From Magnetococcales bacterium (lineage in GTDB: Bacteria; Pseudomonadota; Magnetococcia; Magnetococcales; Magnetaquicoccaceae): DNA of 64,000 nt. Positions 9,447 to 17,265 of this stretch are shown in pieces (position 1 is the first letter of the stretch; every line of letters begins with the position of its first letter). Both the position numbers and the translations under genes were made by a program. The notes beneath the pieces were generated by a model that was given only the letters and a program-made list of their open reading frames with translations, did no database searches and was not told the DNA's origin. The stretch covers positions 1-64,000 of the forward strand of contig PDZU01000001.1 in the NCBI GenBank assembly GCA_002753095.1. Reading direction: 5' to 3'.

Positions 9447-10373
9447 ATGTCTTTGTTTCCTGCGCGTTTGATCTTTTTGATGGGTCCGACTGCTTCGGGC
9501 AAGTCAGCGCTGGCCATGCATTTGGCCCAGGCGTTTGCGATGGAGATTGTCAACGCCGATTCGGTGCAGTTGTATCGTGGTTTGGCGATTGGTTCGGCCA
9601 AACCGAGTTTGGAAGAGCGCCAGTTGGTACCCCATCATCTGTTGGACCTCACCACGCCGGATCATCCTTTCAGTGCCGACCGTTACAGAGAGATGGCTTG
9701 GCAGATTATTGCTGAGTGCCAACAGCGGCGACGCACGCCTCTTTTTGTGGGTGGCAGTGGACTATATTTTCGTGCGGTAGCCTCTGGTTTGGTATTGATT
9801 CCGCCCATGGATCCGGTCATTCGGCAGCGCATCAAGGAGGAGGGGGTGTGTTGGGGTTGGCCGGTCATGCACCAGCGTTTGCGGCAGGTAGACCCGGAGT
9901 TGGCGGCTCGTTTGACGCTCAACGATGGCCAGCGTATCAGTCAAGGTTTGGCGGTGCATGCGGCGACGGGTCGTCCGTTGAGCCAATGGCAGCGGGAGCA
10001 ACCGCCGCCGCCCCCTTTTAGCATTCTCAAGATGGCTCCGCTCTGGCCGCGCGAACAGCTATATGCCCGTATTGAGGCGCGCTTTGATCTCATGATGGAA
10101 CAAGGTTTGCTTGAGGAAGCGCGTCATCTGTTGCAGGCGGGTTATGACCGTCAGCTTCCTGCCATGAAGGCGGTTGGTTACCGGCAACTCTTTCCGTATT
10201 TGGAGGGGGAGCTCTCTTTGGTGGAGGCCGTATTGTTGGCCAAGCAGGAGAGCCGTCGTTATGCCAAGCGGCAGATGACATGGTTGCGCAAGGAGGCTGA
10301 TCTGCGCTGGTTGCCGCCGGAGGGGGTTGCGGAGGCGACCTGTTTGGTGGCGGATTTCTTGCGCCAAGAGTAA
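9447..10373 (+). CDS. miaA: tRNA dimethylallyltransferase
   Basis: MGPTASGKSALAM P-loop, NADSVQLYRGLAIGSAKPS. Confidence 0.95.
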   Translation: MSLFPARLIFLMGPTASGKSALAMHLAQAFAMEIVNADSVQLYRGLAIGSAKPSLEERQLVPHHLLDLTTPDHPFSADRYREMAWQIIAECQQRRRTPLFVGGSGLYFRAVASGLVLIPPMDPVIRQRIKEEGVCWGWPVMHQRLRQVDPELAARLTLNDGQRISQGLAVHAATGRPLSQWQREQPPPPPFSILKMAPLWPREQLYARIEARFDLMMEQGLLEEARHLLQAGYDRQLPAMKAVGYRQLFPYLEGELSLVEAVLLAKQESRRYAKRQMTWLRKEADLRWLPPEGVAEATCLVADFLRQE

Positions 10374-10398
10374 TAACCACATCCTGTTTTGAGTCAAA

Positions 10399-12060
10399 AT
10401 GGATCCATTTTTTCCCCCTGCGTTGCAGGCCCATGCGCGGCGGATGGCGGCGTGTGCGTTGCCGGCCTTGTTTGCGGCGGAGCCGAACCGTTTCGCGCGT
10501 TTTTCTGTCTCTTGTCATGACCTGTTATTGGACTATTCCAAGAATCGTCTGACAGAGGAGACGCTTGCTTTGCTTATTGACTGGGCCCATGCGGCTGGTT
10601 TGGAGCAGGCGCGTGCGGATCTTTTTTCTGGTGTGCGTTGCAACTGGACGGAGCAGCGGGCGGTATTGCATCCGGCTTTGCGTCATCTGGGTGGGCAGGC
10701 GGTCTATCTGGATGGTGTGGATGTCATGCCGGGGGTGCGGCAGCAGTTGGCCAGGGTCGAGCAATTTGCCACGCAGTTTCGGGCTGGGGAGATTCGGGCG
10801 GCGGATGGGCGACCGTTGCGTCATTTGGTCAACATTGGCATTGGTGGTTCCCATTTGGGGCCGGAGATGATCAGTCAGGCGTTGCAGCCTTATGGGCAGG
10901 ATGGGCCGGAGGTTCGTTTTGTCAGCAACATGGATGGTGCCGATTTTTTGGGGGCGGTGCAGGGGTTGCAGGCGGCGGAGACGCTATTTGTCTTGGCTTC
11001 CAAGACTTTTTCCACCCGTGAGACGTTGCTCAACACGGAAGCGGCTTTGCGTTGGTTGCGGGAGGGTGGTGTTGGTGTGTCTGCTTTGCCCCACCATCTG
11101 GTAGCGGTGACTGCTGCGCCGCAGCGGGCGCAGGCCTATGGGATTACCCCGGATCGTATTTTCACCATTTGGGACTGGGTGGGTGGGCGCTATTCCTGGT
11201 GTTCGGCGATTGGTTTGAGTATCGCGGTGCGGATTGGTTATGGCCATTTTGCCCAGATGCTTGCCGGGGCGCATGCCATGGATTGTCATTTTCAGAGTGC
11301 GCCGTTACCGGTCAACATGCCGGTGGTGCTGGCTTTGCTGGGTTTGTGGAGCCGTCTGTTGGAGGGGGCGGATACTTTGGCCATTTTGCCGTATGATCAT
11401 GCGTTGCGTCGTTTTCCCGCCTATTTGCAGCAGTGTGACATGGAGAGCAACGGCAAGCGGATTGATCGGGATGGTCAGGTGGTTGGGTATGGCACTGGTC
11501 CTGTTTTGTGGGGGGAGGTGGGCAGCAATGCGCAGCACTCTTTCTTCCAGTTGTTGCATCAGGGCACGCATGCGGTGGCCATCGATTTTATTGCCTGTGC
11601 CAACGGCCACACCTCTTTGCATGACCACCATCAGGAGTTGTTGGCCAACTTTTTGGCACAGAGCGAGGTGTTGATGCGTGGACGTTCGCCGGCTGAGGTG
11701 GAGGCGGATTTGCGTGCGGACGGTTTATCGGCGGAGGAGATTCTGCGGTTGCTCCCGCATCGGGTTTTTCCCGGCAATCGGCCCAGCAACACTGTATTGA
11801 TGCCTTGTTTGACTCCTTTCAACCTGGGCATGTTGATCGCCCTGTATGAAATGAAAATCTTTGTGCAAGGGGTGATGTGGCGGGTGAACAGTTTTGACCA
11901 GTGGGGTGTGGAGTTAGGCAAGAAGGCGGCGCAGCGTTTGTTGCAGGAGAGTCGTCGTTTGTTGGCTGGTGAGGTGGTTGATTTGGGGCATCATGACAGT
12001 TCGACGCAAGGGTTGTTGCGCCAGGTGATTGCCTGGCAGAAGGATCAGTCGAAAAACTAA
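10399..12060 (+). CDS. pgi: Glucose-6-phosphate isomerase
   Basis: NIGIGGSHLGPEM, WDWVGGRYSWCSAIGLS, FDQWGVELGK. Confidence 0.97.
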   Translation: MDPFFPPALQAHARRMAACALPALFAAEPNRFARFSVSCHDLLLDYSKNRLTEETLALLIDWAHAAGLEQARADLFSGVRCNWTEQRAVLHPALRHLGGQAVYLDGVDVMPGVRQQLARVEQFATQFRAGEIRAADGRPLRHLVNIGIGGSHLGPEMISQALQPYGQDGPEVRFVSNMDGADFLGAVQGLQAAETLFVLASKTFSTRETLLNTEAALRWLREGGVGVSALPHHLVAVTAAPQRAQAYGITPDRIFTIWDWVGGRYSWCSAIGLSIAVRIGYGHFAQMLAGAHAMDCHFQSAPLPVNMPVVLALLGLWSRLLEGADTLAILPYDHALRRFPAYLQQCDMESNGKRIDRDGQVVGYGTGPVLWGEVGSNAQHSFFQLLHQGTHAVAIDFIACANGHTSLHDHHQELLANFLAQSEVLMRGRSPAEVEADLRADGLSAEEILRLLPHRVFPGNRPSNTVLMPCLTPFNLGMLIALYEMKIFVQGVMWRVNSFDQWGVELGKKAAQRLLQESRRLLAGEVVDLGHHDSSTQGLLRQVIAWQKDQSKN

Positions 12061-12062
12061 AA

Positions 12063-12219
12063 TGGGGTCCAGGGGAGATTATCTCCCCTGGCGGGTTGTC
12101 AGGGCGGAGCCCTGACGTTTGGCGCGCTTTTACCGAAGCAGATTTGGCGCAGCCAAATCTGTACCGCGCGCCACAATCTGTGCCCCGCAGGGGCACGCTT
12201 TGGGAGGGCGGAGCCCGAC
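12063..12219 (+). repeat. Modular hairpin repeat element copy B
   Basis: M1a 12069-12091; M1b TCAGGGCGGAGCCCTGA 12099-12115; M2 12121-12172; M3 12180-12196; M4 12206-12216. Confidence 0.92.
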
Positions 12220-12330
12220 ACGCCCCGTGTTGTTTTGTGTGACGTTGCAGAAAAAATTTAAGCAAGTCGTTGCGATCAAATCAGGTTATCTGCTTGACAG
12301 AAGATCCTCTTCCTCCTATACTCCCCCTCT

Positions 12331-12510
12331 TCTTTAAGGGGAGTAGTCGCCCTTGCCTGTTGGGCAGGGGGTACTGGTCAACATACTTGGCATCCATGTG
12401 ATGCCGTGGCCTGTACAGCGTTGGGCTTGACGAGACCTTAGGCAGCGAGGCGCCAATGGCTGGGACCGGGTGGTGCTTCGTGCCTATGGTTGCGGCCCGG
12501 TTCCCCAAGG
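12331..12510 (+). ncRNA. yybP-ykoY (Mn2+-sensing) riboswitch leader
   Basis: AAGGGGAGTAG (12335-), GTCAACATACTTGG (12378-), GACGAGACCTTAGGC (12429-) upstream of a TMEM165/GDT1-family gene. Confidence 0.9.
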
Positions 12511-12518
12511 TATTTTTC

Positions 12519-13130
12519 ATGTCTGAAGAGCTCTCCCTGTTTTCCCAACTGTCGGCTGCCATTCCTGTTACTGCGACCACTTTCGCCTTGATTTTTTTGG
12601 CGGAGTTGGGCGACAAGACCCAACTGGTCTGCATGACTTTGGCTGCCCGGCACCGTCCTTTGCCGGTGTTTTTTGGGGCGTTGTTTGCCTTTATCATCCT
12701 CAACGTATTGGCGGTCATTTTTGGTTCGGCCTTGTCGGCCTGGATTCCGAAGACCATTTTAGTCTGGGTGGTGGCGGCGCTTTTCGCGTTGTTTGGCATT
12801 CAGTCTTTGCGTGCTTCTGGTGCAGACGAGGAGGATGAGGAGGTTGCCGAGCAGAGTGGCCACAGCATTTTGATTCGCGCCTTTTTGATGATTTTTTTGG
12901 CCGAGTTGGGGGATAAGACGCAGATTGCGGTGATTGGCATGGCCAGTACGGCGCCCATGGTTCCTGTCTGGGTAGGGGCTACCCTTGCTTTGGGGGCCTC
13001 TTCGGCTTTGGGGGTGTTGGTGGGGCGGACTTTGTTGCAGAAAATTTCCAAGCCGATGTTGAATCGGGTAAGTGGACTTTTTTTTCTGAGTTTGGCGGTG
13101 CTTTCGTTGCTGGGGCTTTATTGGGAGTAG
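12519..13130 (+). CDS. mneA: TMEM165/GDT1 (UPF0016) family manganese exporter
   Basis: Two E-x-G-D-K-T motifs (AELGDKTQLVC, AELGDKTQIAV) in a multi-TM protein; Mn riboswitch upstream. Confidence 0.88.
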   Translation: MSEELSLFSQLSAAIPVTATTFALIFLAELGDKTQLVCMTLAARHRPLPVFFGALFAFIILNVLAVIFGSALSAWIPKTILVWVVAALFALFGIQSLRASGADEEDEEVAEQSGHSILIRAFLMIFLAELGDKTQIAVIGMASTAPMVPVWVGATLALGASSALGVLVGRTLLQKISKPMLNRVSGLFFLSLAVLSLLGLYWE

Positions 13131-13136
13131 TTTGGC

Positions 13137-13769
13137 GTGGTCGTGAAATCTGTTGAGATGTCCTTATCCATACCGCCTGCGGAGTTTGTTTTGGGTGCTG
13201 TTTCTGCACGGCAGTTTCCCAACGATGAGCGGGCGGAGATTGCCTTTGTGGGACGTTCCAACGTTGGCAAATCTTCTTTGCTCAATCGTCTATTGAATCG
13301 GCGTCATTTGGCCAGGGTGAGTCGCACGCCTGGTCGAACGCGGGAGATCAACTTTTTCCATGTGGGGGAGTTGTGGTCTTTTGTCGATCTGCCTGGTTAT
13401 GGGTATGCCAGTGTTGGTCAGGTGCAGCGTTCGGTTTGGGATCAGCTATTGGGCAGTTATTTTGGGCAGCGGCGTAATTTGCGTGCTGTTGTTCTGTTGT
13501 TGGATTTACGGCGTGGTTTGACGGAGTTGGACCAGGAGTTGTTGCGTCATTTGGATCAGTATGGCATTCCTGCTTTGCCGGTGGCGACCAAGGTGGATAA
13601 GCTCAAGAGTAACGAGCGTCGGCAAGCGTTGCGGCAGTTGGCTGCTGTTTTGCCGGATGCCTCGCATTTCTTGTTGTTGCCCGTTGTGGCGGTGTCTGCC
13701 TTGAATGGGGAGGGGCTGCCGGATTTGTGGCAGCGTTTGCAAGTGGTGCTGGCGGATCATCTCACGTGA
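13137..13769 (+). CDS. engB: Ribosome biogenesis GTP-binding protein YihA/YsxC (EngB)
   Basis: GRSNVGKSSLLN, SRTPGRTREINFF, DLPGYGYA, TKVDKL. Confidence 0.95.
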   Translation: MVVKSVEMSLSIPPAEFVLGAVSARQFPNDERAEIAFVGRSNVGKSSLLNRLLNRRHLARVSRTPGRTREINFFHVGELWSFVDLPGYGYASVGQVQRSVWDQLLGSYFGQRRNLRAVVLLLDLRRGLTELDQELLRHLDQYGIPALPVATKVDKLKSNERRQALRQLAAVLPDASHFLLLPVVAVSALNGEGLPDLWQRLQVVLADHLT

Positions 13770-13802
13770 TGTTTCAGTGCTCTTTTCAGTCTTTTATACG
13801 AT

Positions 13803-14185
13803 TGCGGGGTGCAGGGGCGGTCACCGCCCCTGCTGGGTGCAGGGCAAAGCCCTGCGTGTAATGTGCGGCGTTTTACAGAAGCAAATGCGCAGCATTTGCG
13901 CACGCCGCACAAATCTGTGCCCCGCAGGGGCACTCTTTGGGAGGGCGGACGCCCGACTTTTAACCTCGCGGTAAAAACCCATTGGGAGGGTGTTTGAATT
14001 GGCGCAGAAAAGCGCGCCAATCCAAACACCTTGCGTCAATTAGGCGCTTAAGCCGACGCAAAAACCGCGTCGGCTTGTTGTGAAAGGCGCGCCAAAAGCA
14101 AAAGATTAAAAGCAAAAGATAAATTCCCAGGACTCCGTCCTGGACCTGCCAGGGGGCTCAGCCCCCTGGACCCATAAAAATTTGA
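13803..14185 (+). repeat. Modular hairpin repeat element copy C (long form with M5/M6 hairpins)
   Basis: M1a 13811-13833; M1b 13839-13855; M2 13864-13909; M3 13917-13933; M4 13943-13954; M5 stems 13989-14030 and 14050-14076; M6 CCAGGACTCCGTCCTGG and CCAGGGGGCTCAGCCCCCTGG. Confidence 0.92.
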
Positions 14186-14214
14186 AGAAATCAATCAATT
14201 GATCGATCAACCAA

Positions 14215-15477
14215 TCAACCAGCCGGACCATAATCCAATTGACCGGGCAAACGATGCTTTCCTAAACAATCGGGCCACCAATAAACCGTCTCATCATCCT
14301 TGCGCGCCAAACCAGTAATCGGACCATCCTGGGAAATGACAAAGGCAACAGCACCAGGGTTCCAACCAACAAAATTAACCGCCGACGAATGCCGCGTGCC
14401 ATACGAAACCAAATTAACGGGATACAGATTGCAATCCTCCTCATCGATCCCATGCATGGTCGTCCCCTCCCACAAAGGAGCCGCCAATACAGAACCAAAG
14501 GAAATCGCCCGCAAACGACTGGAAATAATCAACGCCCCATCCACCCGCGTCAACTGCGCCAAGATTTCGGCATGCTCAATAATACGCCGCTTGCACTCCA
14601 AAATGGTCTCCTCCATGACCAAACAGTTGGCAGTCTCCTTGCCCTCGCGAATGTCCAACAAACTCTGCCGTAAATTGGCCTCCATGCGACATAAATCTTC
14701 CAATAAAGGTGCCCCCTCCGGACTGGAGGCCAAAACATGACGCGGCAAAATACCACGCCGCGAACCGTCCGCCATCTTCTCCGGTAACCAGATAATCGCT
14801 CCACCGACTCCCCGATTGCTGGTCTCAATCAATAGATGGTTCAAAAAGTCCCGATACAACTCCCAATAAACCATCCCGTTGCGCTTGAACTCAGGATGCG
14901 AACGTACCCCATGCAACAACCACCAACCCATCAGGTTGGCCGAAAAAGGAGTGGGAATCGGCTCGGAAAAACGACCAGCATGAAAACGAGCAATCACCTC
15001 ACTGCCGCGAAAAATGGTCAACGCACCCGTCTTTTTGGAGGAGATGGTCAATACCTCCGGGGGCGAAAGAGAAAGATTGATGGTGTCAAAACGACCCCCC
15101 CCACGCGTGCTGGTAAAAATCGCCCCCCAAATTTCTAAATGACACTGCTTTTCCTTATCCCCGCAACAAACCGCCAAAGCAGTCGTCACCGGGTCAAAAG
15201 CCGGAGCCAACTTCATCAAACTGTTGACCGTAAAAGGCTGCCGCTTTTCCAACTCCAACAAAACACTCTCACCCGCCGGACCACGATGGGAAAACTCATC
15301 CGGCTCCATCAAGACCACCGTCACCTGTACCGGACGCTCCTCCTCCCGGTGCAAACCCACCAAAAAAACAGTCTCCATCAGGGTTTTGACAATAGGAAAA
15401 GGAGGCGCAGGCTTGCGATCCTCCGCAGAGCGATTCCACAGAGCTATGACCTGCTCGATGATTTTGCTGTCGAACAT
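14215..15477 (-). CDS. DisA-N / diadenylate-cyclase (DAC)-like domain protein
   Basis: DGALIISSRLRAISFG (aa 313-) and YGTRHSSAVNF...AFVISQDG (aa 359-), plus upstream GGAIIWLPE; matches the DGA...GTRHRxA signature with RHR changed to RHS. Confidence 0.75.
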   Translation of the reverse strand: MFDSKIIEQVIALWNRSAEDRKPAPPFPIVKTLMETVFLVGLHREEERPVQVTVVLMEPDEFSHRGPAGESVLLELEKRQPFTVNSLMKLAPAFDPVTTALAVCCGDKEKQCHLEIWGAIFTSTRGGGRFDTINLSLSPPEVLTISSKKTGALTIFRGSEVIARFHAGRFSEPIPTPFSANLMGWWLLHGVRSHPEFKRNGMVYWELYRDFLNHLLIETSNRGVGGAIIWLPEKMADGSRRGILPRHVLASSPEGAPLLEDLCRMEANLRQSLLDIREGKETANCLVMEETILECKRRIIEHAEILAQLTRVDGALIISSRLRAISFGSVLAAPLWEGTTMHGIDEEDCNLYPVNLVSYGTRHSSAVNFVGWNPGAVAFVISQDGPITGLARKDDETVYWWPDCLGKHRLPGQLDYGPAG

Positions 15478-15496
15478 CGCTATCTACTCCTGTCGT

Positions 15497-17152
15497 CTAC
15501 AGATCCGTGTAGTTGGGGCCGCTGCCCCCCTGCGGGGCGCTCCAACGAATATTGTCCAGAGGGTCTTTGATGTCACAGCACTTACAGTGCAGGCAATGGC
15601 TGGCGTGAATGTGCAGCAACATTTTTCCGTCCGAGCGCTGCTGAAGAGCATACACGCCTGCAGGACAATAACGCAACTCTGGATTGCCAAAACGCCGCCC
15701 CTCCGTACCCAATGGCAGCTCAGGATCAAGCAGGTGCAAATGAACCGGTTGATCCTCCTCATAGTGCAAACCACTGCACGCCAACGCCCGCTGCCGGTCC
15801 AGAATCACCCCCTCATCCGTAGGCGCAAGCGGTGCCGCCGCACGCACAACAGGTAACCGCGCACGCAGAGTCTGCCGATCCCGTTGCTGCCAATGCCAAC
15901 TCCAGGGTGATCGACCCACCGTGGCATACTCCCAGGCCGCATTCAGCAAACCGCTGCCCAAACCCCGCCGAAAAGCCGGACGCACGTTACGTACCCGGTA
16001 AAGATCCCGGCCCCAGTCGGACTCCTGTACCGCCACATCATAGCGCTGCAGAAAATCAGCCGAAAAATGATGCTGCGCAATCGCCTGCCATGCCGTTTCA
16101 GCCGCCAACATGCCAGAGGCAATGGCGTTGTGAATACCCTGCAAAGTGGCCGTATTGAGTAGCCCGGCACTGTCCCCCACCAGTAAAGCTCCCGGCAAAC
16201 TCAAAGGAGGCAGACTCTGCCAGCCCCCCACCGTCAACGCACGCGCACCATAACCCAGCAAGCGCGCTCCCCGCAGATGCGGGCGGATCAAAGGCGCCGT
16301 CTTCCATACCTGCAAAGCCGCAAAAGGGTCAAAATCAGGATCACAATAGTCCAGATCAATCACCATCCCCAAAGCAGTACGCTGCGGGCGCGGATGATAA
16401 AGAAATCCCCCACCATGTACCCCAGCCAAAGGCCAGCCCAACGTATGAATCACCTGCCCTTCCTGCCCGGCAGTCGTCTCCCACAACTCCTTGAAACCCA
16501 ACGCATACCGTTGCGGAGAACGCCGCCGCCCCGGTTGGGCCAAAAGCCCCCCTCGGCGCTGCGCAATCTGACCACTCACCTGGCCACGACACCCCTCAGC
16601 CACAATGGTCAAACCAGCCCGCAAAGCAACCGCAGGCTGATAACCCGGTTTGTACCCCCCCACCCGGTTGCGCCCCTGCTCGCCACTCTGTACCCCTACC
16701 ATCTGCTCCCCCTCCCATAAGGGGGCTACAGCCGCAAAGCCGGTCAATACCTCAATGTCTAACATTTCAGCCCAGCGCCCCAGCCAACGGCACAACGCCC
16801 CCAAAGAGAGCAGATGACACTGACCATGTTGCCAACGCTCGCCCACCGGCAGAGCAAAAGCCCGCCCAGATCGCAATACGTAAAGCTGCTCTTCCGTCAC
16901 CGCACTCTGCAACGGCGGCGGCTCGGCAGGACGGGGAACCTCCCCCCCTGCCGCCGCCAACAGTCGTTGCACAATGCACGCATCCAATAAGGCCCCGGAA
17001 ACACTATGGCTGCCAAGCTGTGCCCCCTTCTCCAATAGGGCAATCGCGAGCGTTCTACCCTGTCGTCTGGCCAATACCTGCGCATGACAGGCCGCCGCTA
17101 ACCCGGCAGGACCACCCCCGACCACCACAAGGTCAAAATGTAGAGTCTCCAT
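15497..17152 (-). CDS. Electron transfer flavoprotein-ubiquinone oxidoreductase
   Basis: N-term FAD motif VVVGGGPAGLAAA; C-term 4Fe-4S motif HCLHCKCCDIKDPLDNIRWSAPQGGSGPNY. Confidence 0.95.
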   Translation of the reverse strand: METLHFDLVVVGGGPAGLAAACHAQVLARRQGRTLAIALLEKGAQLGSHSVSGALLDACIVQRLLAAAGGEVPRPAEPPPLQSAVTEEQLYVLRSGRAFALPVGERWQHGQCHLLSLGALCRWLGRWAEMLDIEVLTGFAAVAPLWEGEQMVGVQSGEQGRNRVGGYKPGYQPAVALRAGLTIVAEGCRGQVSGQIAQRRGGLLAQPGRRRSPQRYALGFKELWETTAGQEGQVIHTLGWPLAGVHGGGFLYHPRPQRTALGMVIDLDYCDPDFDPFAALQVWKTAPLIRPHLRGARLLGYGARALTVGGWQSLPPLSLPGALLVGDSAGLLNTATLQGIHNAIASGMLAAETAWQAIAQHHFSADFLQRYDVAVQESDWGRDLYRVRNVRPAFRRGLGSGLLNAAWEYATVGRSPWSWHWQQRDRQTLRARLPVVRAAAPLAPTDEGVILDRQRALACSGLHYEEDQPVHLHLLDPELPLGTEGRRFGNPELRYCPAGVYALQQRSDGKMLLHIHASHCLHCKCCDIKDPLDNIRWSAPQGGSGPNYTDL

Positions 17153-17265
17153 GAAAAACCATCTTCTGTGACGCTGATCACTCTGCAGCCGTTGTTTTCA
17201 TCCGCTGTGTTTGTTACGTTAATATACGCCGCAAAAAAGGTTCGGGAAACAGTCTGCGCGCTGGC

